Positions 33,452-41,398 are shown, counted from the first letter of the stretch. The stretch is 47,111 nucleotides of DNA from an uncultured Bacilli bacterium (GCA_944358355.1 CALVQY010000006.1:1-47111); one strand, 5' to 3'. Notes: generated by a model not told the origin, from the sequence alone. Translations and numbers: made by a program.

Positions 33452-34236
33452 CTTGGATACCCCACATACATAATTCCATTAGTAATGATACCACCAATAC
33501 CATCACTACCATAATGAGTTTTAGATAACAAAGATATTAAATCAATTTCTTTATTTTTAGGAGAAAATGCCACAGTACTTGCAATAATAGCAGGATCTAA
33601 AGCATGAATATTAATTCTCTTAGGACTTGAAGCAAAATTAGCACCAGCCTTAATTAAATCCTCATAAAAAGATTGACAAGCTCCAGCAATTATAATTAGT
33701 TTATCTTGATTTCTTTCATATTCTCTAGCTTTTATAACTGCATTTACAAAATTTGAAGAATTTTGATAATTTTCTATTTTATTCTTATCCTTATCTTTTT
33801 TCAAAGAATCATGTCCCGTTATTACCAGAATATCAGGTTTATACTCTTCAAGACAATCTATTATCTTTTTATCAAACTGAGCCTCATCAAGACTAACACC
33901 ATATGCTTCAAGATGTAATTCTTTATAAAAATCTATACACCGTTTCAAATAATCTCTATCTCCATCAATCTGTAATATCTTACCAGGTAAATAAAAATAC
34001 TCATTTCTATTTAAAGTGACCATATCTTTAATCTTTAAAGCTTCTTTTCTATCAGCAACAGAAAAACTATCATCAACTACATCATCAACTAACACCAAAT
34101 CATCTAAATGACTATCAGCATAAAGTCTAACATTAATTCCTTTTAAATATGCAACATCAGAAACTATATCTACAATAACAAATAAAAGATCATTGTTATA
34201 AGATTTCCTAGTAACAAAATCGCCTATTTTTAACAT
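33448..34236 (-). CDS. yabG: Sporulation protease YabG
   Basis: 262 residues from ATG 34234-34236, with GGGTG upstream; a GTG 9 bases earlier is in frame but lies in the site. MLKIGDFVTRKSYNNDLLFVI, DILVITGHDSLKK, IIAGACQSFYEDLIKAGANFASSPKRINIHALDP and THYGSDGIGGIITNGIMYVGYPR are the blocks of peptidase family U57 (residues about 1-258). In Bacillus it processes spore-coat proteins. It is a strong sporulation marker. ksgA lies 45 bases upstream. Confidence 0.95.
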   Translation of the reverse strand: MLKIGDFVTRKSYNNDLLFVIVDIVSDVAYLKGINVRLYADSHLDDLVLVDDVVDDSFSVADRKEALKIKDMVTLNRNEYFYLPGKILQIDGDRDYLKRCIDFYKELHLEAYGVSLDEAQFDKKIIDCLEEYKPDILVITGHDSLKKDKDKNKIENYQNSSNFVNAVIKAREYERNQDKLIIIAGACQSFYEDLIKAGANFASSPKRINIHALDPAIIASTVAFSPKNKEIDLISLLSKTHYGSDGIGGIITNGIMYVGYPR

Positions 34237-34280
34237 ACAATTCACCCATTAAATTATATGTTTAAATTAAGTAATTATGT

Positions 34281-35078
34281 TTACAACAAAACATTAGAAA
34301 TTTCTACAAAGATTTTATAATCCAAAGCTTCCGCTCTAACGTTTAAATCAAATTCATATTTTTTTAAAACCTGCTCTATCTTATCTAAATCATAATTTTT
34401 TAAATTATTTCGTAACGTCTTTCTTTTAAATTTAAAACTATCATGAACTAATCTAATAAAGAAGTCTCTATCATTCAAGTACTCTTTTTTTTCTTTTTTT
34501 TCGAAAGATACAACAACACTATCAACATTAGGACGAGGATAAAATTGATTTTTAGAAACTATAAATTCTTTTTTAATCTTAAAATAATAATTCAAAATCA
34601 CTGTAAGAGCATTATATTCTCTATTAGAAGGTAAACTACAAAACCTGTCACCTACTTCTTTTTGAACCATCATAACTATTTTTTCAAAAGACAAACCACT
34701 ATTAATTAATTTAAATAAAATTGGCGTTGTTATATAGTATGGTACATTACTAATAAAATAAAGTTTATTATAATTATAATTACTAACATCACTAACAATA
34801 TCAGAATTTAAAAAGTCACAAAATAAAACCCTTACATTTGTATAGTCCTTAAGTCTAATACTAAGAGAATCCTCTAAACTATTATCTATTTCATAACACA
34901 ATATATTACTACGCTTATATAAATCAGCAAGCGCAACAGTCAAATTACCACTACCTGGACCTACTTCTATAATTAATGAATTATCAACAACATCACCTAA
35001 ACCAGCAATTCTTTTAATAGTATCCTTATTCTGTAAAAAGTTCTGACCATATTTTTTCTTAAATTTAAAATCATCCAT
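34281..35078 (-). CDS. ksgA: 16S rRNA dimethyladenosine transferase
   Basis: 265 residues. KKKYGQNFLQNKDTIKRIAG, IIEVGPGSGNLTVAL (SAM-binding), FISNVPYYITTPILFKL (NLPY-type motif written as NVPY) and MVQKEVGDRFCSLP identify KsgA/RsmA, which methylates A1518/A1519 of 16S rRNA late in 30S assembly. In Bacillus the order is rnmV-ksgA-yabG; rnmV is absent here. The promoter-like site at 35108-35136 and a terminator just upstream make it the first gene of the ksgA-yabG-veg group. Confidence 0.96.
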   Translation of the reverse strand: MDDFKFKKKYGQNFLQNKDTIKRIAGLGDVVDNSLIIEVGPGSGNLTVALADLYKRSNILCYEIDNSLEDSLSIRLKDYTNVRVLFCDFLNSDIVSDVSNYNYNKLYFISNVPYYITTPILFKLINSGLSFEKIVMMVQKEVGDRFCSLPSNREYNALTVILNYYFKIKKEFIVSKNQFYPRPNVDSVVVSFEKKEKKEYLNDRDFFIRLVHDSFKFKRKTLRNNLKNYDLDKIEQVLKKYEFDLNVRAEALDYKIFVEISNVLL

Positions 35079-35107
35079 ATTACCAACTCATTTCAAAACA
35101 CATATAT

Positions 35108-35136
35108 ATTATATCAGAAGAAAAGAAAAAGTCTAA
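35108..35136 (-). promoter_or_regulatory. Candidate ksgA promoter
   Basis: Minus-strand TTAGAC (35131-35136) and TATAAT (35108-35113) with 17 bases between. It overlaps the terminator of the preceding membrane-protein gene. Confidence 0.45.
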
Positions 35137-35155
35137 ACTTTCTTTTGTTTAGACT
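35120..35155 (-). terminator. Terminator of the SipW/TasA-like operon
   Basis: Minus-strand AGTCTAAAC (35147-35155) with GTTTAGACT (35130-35138), loop of 8, then TTTTCTTTTC. It covers the stop codon of the 35133 gene and separates the surface cluster from ksgA. Confidence 0.8.
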
Positions 35156-35573
35156 CATCTCTTTCCTTAAACATAAAAAATATATTACCAACAATTAAAC
35201 CATATAACATAATTTTAATATATGAAATAAAATTATCAAAAAAGTTAAAATCAATGCCATAACCATATTTTTCATTCAAAACCATATTTTTATCAAAAAT
35301 AGCTCTATATCCTACAAATAAGATTGTAGATAATACTAAACAACAGGTAATATTATAAAATAAATTATTAGTAACTTGTTTTTGATTTAAAATAATATTA
35401 ATAACAAATATTATCAAAAGAAGTAAAAAAGGTATCAACTCAGGAATAATAGAAGTAAAGCTCTTTTCTAATCTAATATTCATTCTCATCATAACAAATA
35501 AACTGATAGCAAAAGATGCTATTAAAAGTAAGTATTTCAAACCATAAAATAAATAATTAAATATTTTCTTCAT
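35133..35573 (-). CDS. Unknown four-helix membrane protein in the SipW/TasA cluster
   Basis: 146 residues. Helices at about 8-27, 45-63, 72-92 and 115-137, basic tail KERDESKQKKV. No family recognised. It starts 2 bases after the 35576 gene, so it belongs to the sipW operon and may form part of a membrane complex serving the surface proteins. The ATG has a GGCT-type weak ribosome site, consistent with coupled translation. Confidence 0.6.
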   Translation of the reverse strand: MKKIFNYLFYGLKYLLLIASFAISLFVMMRMNIRLEKSFTSIIPELIPFLLLLIIFVINIILNQKQVTNNLFYNITCCLVLSTILFVGYRAIFDKNMVLNEKYGYGIDFNFFDNFISYIKIMLYGLIVGNIFFMFKERDESKQKKV

Positions 35574-35575
35574 TT

Positions 35576-36265
35576 CTAGCCTCCTACCACAACAGTTCTA
35601 TACCAATTAGAAACTTCAACTAACAAGTCAAGAGTCTGCTGATATTTATTTACTATTTCAAAATAACTATCATTAGTCAAATCAAAGAAATTAGATTTAT
35701 TAACATCAGTACTATAATAATAATGATCAGAATTTTCTATATTAGATTGTATATAGCCAACAGATTGTACTAAACTATTAACATTAAGATCTACATATGG
35801 CTTTATAATATTATAGTTTGGAAGAGTAGCTATAGTATCAGTATTAAACATTGACTTTATTTGCATAACAAGACAATCATTTAATACATTATTTCTAAAA
35901 TCACCCGTAAAATTATAAACATCTCTAATATCTATATTACTTTTAGAAAAGTAATTCATCATCTCATCACTTTCTACAATATTTACACATTCTTGTATTT
36001 TTATTTGCGAAGTATTTAAGCCATATATATTAAGATTACCTGTGTAACTGTTTTGACTATAAACAGAAATATTATTTTTAATAGTATTAATTTTCTGTTC
36101 TATAAGTTGTCTATTATCATTATTATAAGTTTCAACAGAAATAGTTTCTGATAACTCCTGCATATGATAAAAGTTAATAATTAATAAGAAAAAAGAAAGG
36201 CCAAATATTAAACCAGTAACAGTATAACCAATAATATTAGCATATTCTAATAGTATTTTCTTCAT
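35576..36265 (-). CDS. Unknown membrane-anchored protein in the SipW/TasA cluster
   Basis: 229 residues from ATG 36263-36265, with GGAGG 9 bases upstream; the longer frame adds 28 residues of the previous gene's tail. One N-terminal helix (VTGLIFGLSFFLLIINFYHM) follows KKILLEYANIIGYT, then an outside domain rich in Asn/Ser/Tyr and helices. A tail VVVGG. It resembles pilus-assembly or minor-pilin-like anchors, but no motif proves this. It lies 1 base after the 36267 stop, so it is translated with it. Confidence 0.6.
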   Translation of the reverse strand: MKKILLEYANIIGYTVTGLIFGLSFFLLIINFYHMQELSETISVETYNNDNRQLIEQKINTIKNNISVYSQNSYTGNLNIYGLNTSQIKIQECVNIVESDEMMNYFSKSNIDIRDVYNFTGDFRNNVLNDCLVMQIKSMFNTDTIATLPNYNIIKPYVDLNVNSLVQSVGYIQSNIENSDHYYYSTDVNKSNFFDLTNDSYFEIVNKYQQTLDLLVEVSNWYRTVVVGG

Positions 36266-36266
36266 A

Positions 36267-36806
36267 TCATATATCCTCCGTCTGTATTTTAACATTAAAA
36301 TGGTAATACTTATTTTGCCATTCTGTAATTTGAGCACTTTCACTAACATAAATTCTTAATTTATAGTTATTAACTTTATCAGGATTTATAACTCTAGTAT
36401 CTAAGATATTATTCTTAATATCTGTAAGCATTCCTTGTTTAATTACTTCTCCATTTAGTGATAACTGATACTCTAACTGACTTCTTGAAAGCAATTCTTT
36501 ATTAGAATAATTTGTATCATCACTTATAATACTATCCTCTAATAAAACATTATAAGTAGTATCACTATCACTAGTATTAGTAACTTTAAACTCATAAGGT
36601 GTTAAACTCTTAGCCGTATTAGCATCTAAAGGAATTAAACCACTCTCATCTATAGTATTATTTTCATCATCTAAATAAATATCTATAGAACTAACTGAAG
36701 TAATAGCAGAATCATTATAAAACAATCTATACCACATCAAAGAAGTAATTAAAATAAAAGCAAATAAAGCTATACCAGCAAGTACTAAAAGTAAAAAACG
36801 TTTCAT
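36267..36806 (-). CDS. Divergent TasA/camelysin-like surface protein
   Basis: 179 residues. A leader helix (RFLLLVLAGIALFAFILITS) is followed by a beta-rich part with DIYLDDENNTIDESGLIPLDANTAKSLTPYEF and the end NYKLRIYVSESAQITEWQNKYYHFNVKI. The pattern N...P.....K.L...F...V, then Y.LRMW-like, is shared with the three proteins at 37508, 38218 and 38940. It overlaps sipW by 4 bases (ATGA), so its export may depend on that peptidase. Family assignment is by pattern only. Confidence 0.55.
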   Translation of the reverse strand: MKRFLLLVLAGIALFAFILITSLMWYRLFYNDSAITSVSSIDIYLDDENNTIDESGLIPLDANTAKSLTPYEFKVTNTSDSDTTYNVLLEDSIISDDTNYSNKELLSRSQLEYQLSLNGEVIKQGMLTDIKNNILDTRVINPDKVNNYKLRIYVSESAQITEWQNKYYHFNVKIQTEDI

Positions 36807-37465
36807 TTTCTAAACCTCCTTTTTTTAGGTTCTTTTTTTATTTTTTCACTATACTCTCCTTCATTATCATTATTTTTTAAAGTTTTAACTAATTTAAATA
36901 TATCATAACCAATAATCATAATCGCTGGAACAACAATAATAGCAATCCAACCTAAAACAGAACTAAGATAATATTGAATATAACCAATTTTAGGAATTCT
37001 AAACAAAACTCTACCATAAATCTTATCAAAACTTATTCTAGAAGAATCCTGAGTATTATTATTATCACCTTTAGTAGTAAACAAATATTCACCACTACTT
37101 GTCTCTTCAATATCTACAATTCTATGTGTAACCAATACACCAGAATATCTATAATCAGTAGAGTTAAAAGTGATGATATCACCTTTCTTTAAATCTGTAG
37201 GTTCATCAACTCTCATTGTAACGACGACATCTAAAACATTGATTGCTGGAACCATACTAGGACTTACTATTGTATAAGCTGAAAATAAATCTTTTTTACT
37301 ATTATTGGCTTTAATATTATGCTGTTTATCTATAAAATTAATAATGAAAATTAAAAATACAATAATCATTATTAAACTTATAGAGTACATTAAAACAGTA
37401 GCAATAAAATGAACAACTTTTTTTGCTGTAGTTAACAACTCTTTGTAATTATCTTTTTTTATCAA
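36803..37465 (-). CDS. sipW: SipW-type (ER-like) signal peptidase I
   Basis: 220 residues. A membrane helix (about 19-42) precedes the catalytic Ser in TIVSPSMVPAINVLDVVV, then the His of LVTHRIVDI, where bacterial-type peptidases have Lys; the Ser-His pair is the SipW mark. KGDNNNTQDSSRI and GRVLFRIPKIGYIQYYL follow, and a second helix (WIAIIVVPAIMIIGYDI) anchors the C-terminus. In Bacillus SipW frees TasA and TapA for the biofilm fibre. Here it lies between paralogous TasA-like genes, so its clients are clear. Stop is TGA. Confidence 0.92.
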   Translation of the reverse strand: MIKKDNYKELLTTAKKVVHFIATVLMYSISLIMIIVFLIFIINFIDKQHNIKANNSKKDLFSAYTIVSPSMVPAINVLDVVVTMRVDEPTDLKKGDIITFNSTDYRYSGVLVTHRIVDIEETSSGEYLFTTKGDNNNTQDSSRISFDKIYGRVLFRIPKIGYIQYYLSSVLGWIAIIVVPAIMIIGYDIFKLVKTLKNNDNEGEYSEKIKKEPKKRRFRK

Positions 37466-37507
37466 GTTATCACCCTCTTTTTATCCATTGAATACAAAAA
37501 AGAATCT

Positions 37508-38137
37508 TTAAGATAAATCTATTTTAGCCTTTATAGATACCCTTACAGCAAAAGTTTTTTGAATATTATCTAATATTGCATCATCAGCTACCCACATTCT
37601 TAATCGATAATTAACAGTATCACTCTTAGAAAAAGAATCGCTATATAATAACATAGAACCAGCTTCAGTTCCTATATCAGTACTTTCTTTAAGAGGAATA
37701 AAATGTTTAGGCTCCATAACTTCCTCATAAGAATTATCTATCATTCTCTCTAAATATAATTTAACTTCATCATTAGAAAGTGTCGAACTAATATCTTTTT
37801 CTGCTGCTATCTCATAATTAGCAACAACATTACCTGAAATCTCAGCTTTAATAGAAAAATCAAAATAATAATTAGTATCTGTCAAAGCCTTACCTACTTC
37901 ATCATTAATAGGATAAGCATTCGTTATATTAATACCATTTGTATCTTCAGTATAATTCATATAAACATTGCCAGTACTAATAGTATTAATACTATCCTTT
38001 TCCTTAGTATAAGTAAAAGTAGCAACAGATACTCCAATAACAGCAACAATAAAAATAATAGATACTATAACAATGACAAACAATTTTCCGCTAGATTCTC
38101 TTTTTATTTTCTCCTCACTATAATTTCTATCGTCCAT
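37508..38137 (-). CDS. TasA/camelysin-like SipW-dependent surface protein 3
   Basis: 209 residues from ATG 38135-38137 (GGAGG 8 bases upstream). A helix ending VIGVSVATFTYTK is the SipW-type signal. Then ISTGNVYMNYTEDTNGINITNAYPINDEVGKALTD and the C-terminal YRLRMWVADDAI...VRVSIKAK form the repeat-free core. It is 42 bases before sipW and thus opens the operon, with its own promoter (38165-38193). Whether it forms fibres or is a camelysin-type protease is unknown. Confidence 0.75.
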   Translation of the reverse strand: MDDRNYSEEKIKRESSGKLFVIVIVSIIFIVAVIGVSVATFTYTKEKDSINTISTGNVYMNYTEDTNGINITNAYPINDEVGKALTDTNYYFDFSIKAEISGNVVANYEIAAEKDISSTLSNDEVKLYLERMIDNSYEEVMEPKHFIPLKESTDIGTEAGSMLLYSDSFSKSDTVNYRLRMWVADDAILDNIQKTFAVRVSIKAKIDLS

Positions 38138-38164
38138 ATAGCACTCCTCCAATATCTTAAAATA

Positions 38165-38193
38165 ATTGTAACACAGTAATTTTTTCAGGTAAA
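38165..38193 (-). promoter_or_regulatory. Promoter of TasA-like gene 3 and the sipW operon
   Basis: Minus-strand TTTACC (38188-38193) and TACAAT (38165-38170), 17 bases apart. Confidence 0.5.
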
Positions 38194-38219
38194 GAAAAAA
38201 GTGTAGAAAACTACACTTT
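38190..38219 (-). terminator. Terminator of TasA-like gene 2
   Basis: Minus-strand AAAGTGTAG (38211-38219) with CTACACTTT (38198-38206) around TTTT, then TTTCTTT. A perfect 9-bp stem. Confidence 0.85.
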
Positions 38220-38838
38220 AAGCAGCAACAGCACCATATACATTAACTCTTAATTTATAAGCCATTATTTCATCTTGTACAACATAGTCATCAGAAATCC
38301 ACATTCTTAAACGATAATTATGAGAAACAGTTTGATTAAAATTACCTGAAGCTAATAAATATTGACCATTAGGAGCAGAAGATACATGATTATTAGTAAT
38401 AGTTAAATCAGATATTTTCGTAGGTGCTAAAACTTGACGTTCGTTATTATCCATATCAGTCAAATAAACTTTAATAGATGAATCAGGTAAAGTACTATCA
38501 GATTCCTTAGTTGCGGTTATAGCATAATTAATTATTACATTACCTCCTAAAGTAGCACTAACTGTAAAATCAAAATATTGATCCTCATTATTTAATGTTT
38601 TTCCAATATCATCACTCATAGGATAAGCATTCTCTAAATTAATACCATTAGTATTTTCACTATAACTCATTGTCATAGTACCAGTAGTAACTTTATTAAT
38701 CTCTTCTCCAGTTTTACTATAAAATATTGCAGCAAAAGAAATTCCTAAAATAAGTACTATCAAAACAATCACTAACATTATTAAAATAATAATAGTTTTT
38801 AAATTATGATTAGTACTATTTTCATTATTTGTTTTCAT
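38218..38838 (-). CDS. TasA/camelysin-like SipW-dependent surface protein 2
   Basis: 206 residues. A long N-terminal helix ends ILGISFAAIFYSKTG; the mature core begins TTGTMTMSYSENTNGINLENAYPMSDDIGKTLNNEDQYF and ends SHNYRLRMWISDDYVV...LRVNVYGAVAA. Closely related to the proteins at 37508 and 38940 in spacing and motif. It has a promoter (38860-38888), a GAGGAGG site and its own strong terminator, so it is a single-gene unit whose level can be set apart from sipW. A fibre-subunit role is inferred. Confidence 0.75.
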   Translation of the reverse strand: MKTNNENSTNHNLKTIIILIMLVIVLIVLILGISFAAIFYSKTGEEINKVTTGTMTMSYSENTNGINLENAYPMSDDIGKTLNNEDQYFDFTVSATLGGNVIINYAITATKESDSTLPDSSIKVYLTDMDNNERQVLAPTKISDLTITNNHVSSAPNGQYLLASGNFNQTVSHNYRLRMWISDDYVVQDEIMAYKLRVNVYGAVAA

Positions 38839-38859
38839 AAGTTCCTCCTCTATAATAGA

Positions 38860-38888
38860 AATATATCATATCTAAAAAAGATAATCAA
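38860..38888 (-). promoter_or_regulatory. Promoter of TasA-like gene 2
   Basis: Minus-strand TTGATT (38883-38888) and TATATT (38860-38865), 17 bases apart. Confidence 0.55.
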
Positions 38889-38892
38889 GAAG

Positions 38893-38926
38893 GCAAAAGA
38901 AAAAGTGTCTGAGATTAGACACTTTT
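38893..38926 (-). terminator. Terminator of TasA-like gene 1
   Basis: Minus-strand AAAAGTGTCT (38917-38926) with AGACACTTTT (38901-38910), 6-base loop, then TCTTTTG. A 10-bp perfect stem. Confidence 0.8.
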
Positions 38927-38939
38927 AATTACCATAATT

Positions 38940-39554
38940 CTATTGAGCATCAGCAGCACCATATACATTAACTTTTAATGTATAAGTCTCAGATGACTGA
39001 CCTACTGAAAAATTATCAGCTACCCACATTCTTAAACGATAACTATTAGTAGTAGTAGCATCAAAAGTACCAGATTCTAATATATATTGACCGTCTGTAG
39101 CTCCAGAATCATCACTTGAAGTTTTAGGTAAACTACTTACAACAGTAGGTTCTAATATTTCAGTATCAGCAGACCCATTCATATTTGTTAAATAAACTTT
39201 AACATAATCATCAGTCAAACTAGTACCTGGTGTTGTAACAGCAGTAATAGCATAATTAATTGTAGTATCACCTGAACCACTAATAGTAGCAGTCACAGTA
39301 AAATCAAAAGTATTATTTTCTCCTTCCAAAGCCTTACCAGTTTCGTCATTCATAGGTAAAGCATTAGTTAAAGTAATACCATTTTGAGGCTCACTATAAC
39401 TCATGCTAATAGTACCAGTAGTAATTGTATTTGTCACTTGACCAGTTTTAGAAAATGAAAACGCTGCAAATGAAACACCTACCACAGCAACAACTAATAT
39501 TGCTACACCCAACACAGACAAAAGGACCTGTTTTGAATTATCTTCATTTTTCAT
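38940..39554 (-). CDS. TasA/camelysin-like SipW-dependent surface protein 1
   Basis: 204 residues. The signal helix ends VVGVSFAAFSFSKTG. The core has TTGTISMSYSEPQNGITLTNALPMNDETGKALEGE, Thr/Ser-rich strands, and NSYRLRMWVADNFS...YTLKVNVYGAADAQ at the end. It is the first of three paralogues. An AAGGAGG site precedes the ATG; two alternative -35/-10 pairs (TTGATG or TTGCTA with TATTAT or TATATT) lie at 39570-39605. The absence of introns of low-identity repeats within it suggests a globular fibre subunit rather than a repetitive adhesin. Confidence 0.75.
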   Translation of the reverse strand: MKNEDNSKQVLLSVLGVAILVVAVVGVSFAAFSFSKTGQVTNTITTGTISMSYSEPQNGITLTNALPMNDETGKALEGENNTFDFTVTATISGSGDTTINYAITAVTTPGTSLTDDYVKVYLTNMNGSADTEILEPTVVSSLPKTSSDDSGATDGQYILESGTFDATTTNSYRLRMWVADNFSVGQSSETYTLKVNVYGAADAQ

Positions 39555-39649
39555 CTTTGTCTAACCTCCTTCTATAATAAAAATATAACACATACAACAT
39601 CAAAATAGCAACATTTTTTAAAAAAAAACAAAACTAAATTTAGACAAAA

Positions 39650-40234
39650 TTACCATCCATATCTAATAATTTCAAATTTAACATTACTTGTAGTAAAACC
39701 TTCTAAATTAGATTGACTAGTAAAAAGCAAATCCATATGACTTCCATTAACCGCTCCTCCTCTATCCATTACAATAGCAAGAATAGGTTCACTATAAATA
39801 TTAATACCACTTATTCTTACAATACTACCACATGGAATATCTCTATCAGCAGCAACCACTCTAACTTTCCCATAAATTTGATCATCAAAATAAATATTAC
39901 CATTTTTAAAATTCTGCCTTGGAGGACAAGCACTATTTCCCGTACAACCTGGACAATCAGGACCATATGCTGTAAGACGACCATTAAATGCAACAGGACT
40001 ACTACTGGCAACACTAATCGCTTCATTAAATGACGTAAAGAATGGAGTTTCTTTTTTCTTTTCATATTCTTTAATTGAATTATATTTATTAACTATATGA
40101 ACTGCTTGCAAAGATTTAACACTATTTATATTAGAAGTTGTAATTACCTCTTTTGAATTACCAGACAATATAATAAAAACTAAACTAAATAAAATAACAA
40201 TCAATCCTAAATATTTTAAAAATTTAAATCCCAC
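39650..40234 (-). CDS. 3D-domain cell-wall protein (YabE/Rpf-like remnant)
   Basis: 194 residues starting with GTG 40232-40234 (GAGGT nine bases upstream). One N-terminal helix, a 60-residue linker, then the 3D domain (about 83-194): GRLTAYGPDC, the three key Asp in AADRDIP, AIVMDRGGAV and HMDLLF. These domains act as lytic transglycosylases, as in MltA and Bacillus YabE/YocH. Four Cys (CPGC...CPP) are unusual and may bind a metal or form disulfides. As in Bacillus it follows tatD (yabD). The DUF348 and G5 domains of YabE are missing. Confidence 0.88.
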   Translation of the reverse strand: MGFKFLKYLGLIVILFSLVFIILSGNSKEVITTSNINSVKSLQAVHIVNKYNSIKEYEKKKETPFFTSFNEAISVASSSPVAFNGRLTAYGPDCPGCTGNSACPPRQNFKNGNIYFDDQIYGKVRVVAADRDIPCGSIVRISGINIYSEPILAIVMDRGGAVNGSHMDLLFTSQSNLEGFTTSNVKFEIIRYGW

Positions 40235-40264
40235 AAATATCTTACCTCATTTTCTATTAAAACA

Positions 40265-40293
40265 ATAGTAGCATTATCTTTACTTAAAGTCAA
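40265..40293 (-). promoter_or_regulatory. Promoter of the 3D-domain gene
   Basis: Minus-strand TTGACT (40288-40293) and TACTAT (40265-40270), 17 bases apart, with the -35 in the last codons of tatD. Confidence 0.6.
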
Positions 40294-41032
40294 ATAAACT
40301 TAAGGCAGTTTTACTGGTAATTTCTGCCACTATAGAAACATCAACACCCTTAAGACTAGCAATTTCTTGAGCTATATAACTTAAATATTTAGAAGAATTA
40401 ACCTTTCCTCTAAAAGGAACAGGCGTAAGATAAGGACTATCAGTCTCAAGTACAATAGATTCTATACTTATTTCTTTAACAACATCTTTAAGTTTAGAGT
40501 TTTTAAAAGTAACCACACCACCTATTCCTAATAAAAATCCCATATTTATATAAATATTAGCAGTCTCTAAACTACCATTAAAACAGTGAATTATTCCTTT
40601 AACATTATATTTCTTTAAAGTATTAATAGTATCCTGTGTCGCATCTCTAGAATGTATAACTACAGGTAAATTAAACTCTTCAGCAATTTTTAATTGTTCT
40701 TCAAATAACCATATCTGCTTATCTTTATTATCTTTAGTATAGTGATAATCAAGTCCAATCTCTCCAATACCAACTATCTTTTTCTCACTTAATAAGTTTT
40801 CTAAAAAATCTAAATCATTCTCTCTTACATTATCAGCATATTCAGGATGATATCCTATCGTAACATAAACCATGTCATACTTATCTTTGAAACTCATTAC
40901 TTCATCTATACTTTCTCTACTACAACCAGATACAACTATTTTATCAACTCCCGCTTCTTTATCTTCTTTTATAACTTTATCTATATCATCATAGTCTTCC
41001 CTGCTTAAATGACAATGTGTATCTATAAACAT
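40280..41032 (-). CDS. tatD: TatD-family metal-dependent hydrolase
   Basis: 250 residues. FIDTHCHLSREDYDD, GIGEIGLDYHY, VIHSRDA, IIHCFNGS and LETDSPYLTPVPFRGK carry the metal ligands of the TIM-barrel amidohydrolase fold. TatD proteins are 3'-5' exonucleases/DNases involved in repair. In Bacillus metS-yabD-yabE is the order; here a 59-residue membrane-protein gene lies between metG and tatD. Site GGTGA precedes the ATG. Note: the assignment to TatD rather than a deacetylase is by family. Confidence 0.92.
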   Translation of the reverse strand: MFIDTHCHLSREDYDDIDKVIKEDKEAGVDKIVVSGCSRESIDEVMSFKDKYDMVYVTIGYHPEYADNVRENDLDFLENLLSEKKIVGIGEIGLDYHYTKDNKDKQIWLFEEQLKIAEEFNLPVVIHSRDATQDTINTLKKYNVKGIIHCFNGSLETANIYINMGFLLGIGGVVTFKNSKLKDVVKEISIESIVLETDSPYLTPVPFRGKVNSSKYLSYIAQEIASLKGVDVSIVAEITSKTALSLFDFK

Positions 41033-41059
41033 AAAATCACCGCTTTCTAAAAAGATTAT

Positions 41060-41103
41060 ATCAAAAAAAGAATCTTGTAAACAGTATTTTACTATTTACA
41101 AGA
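41060..41103 (-). terminator. Strong terminator after the 59-residue ORF
   Basis: Minus-strand TCTTGTAAATAGT (41091-41103) with ACTGTTTACAAGA (41073-41085), a 13-bp stem with one T-G pair, followed by TTCTTTTTTT. The ORF stop codon lies in the stem. Confidence 0.85.
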
Positions 41104-41271
41104 CTTATTCTTTCTTCTTTGACATAAAAACAATCTTATTAAATAAAAAGTTAATACAATTAAATAACCGATATCTAATATATTATGCCCTAAAAAAACC
41201 ATTACTACTAAGACTACATAAAGAATTATACATGACACTGCTTCAATTCCTAACTTTCGTTTTTTAGTCAT
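41092..41271 (-). CDS. Small membrane protein, 59 residues
   Basis: ATG 41269-41271, TAG 41092-41094; AAAGGA lies seven bases before the ATG. The start MTKKRKLGIEAVSC is basic, followed by two hydrophobic stretches (IILYVVLVVMVFLGH, then IGYLIVLTFYLIRLFLC) and a basic end CQRRKNKSCK. No family recognised. It is followed by a strong terminator, which supports a real gene rather than a chance frame. It lies alone in the 366-base gap between metG and tatD. Confidence 0.6.
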   Translation of the reverse strand: MTKKRKLGIEAVSCIILYVVLVVMVFLGHNILDIGYLIVLTFYLIRLFLCQRRKNKSCK

Positions 41272-41341
41272 AACTCTATCCTTTCTTACGACTTCAAATA
41301 CTACTTGTTACTACGAAAACACTACCCTTAAACTATAACAT

Positions 41342-41370
41342 AAAAAATAGGATAATTTTCAAAATCATCC
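41342..41370 (-). terminator. metG terminator
   Basis: Minus-strand GGATGATT (41363-41370) with AATTATCC (41350-41357) with one G-T pair, then TATTTTTT. Confidence 0.7.
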
Positions 41371-41398
41371 CATTTATTTTTCAGTTTACACTAAAATT

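Noticed and set aside
39713-40065. Frames in and around the 3D-domain gene on both strands
   Set aside because: Low-complexity Thr/Ile/Asn-rich or Val/Leu translations opposite or out of frame with the 3D-domain gene; no ribosome site.
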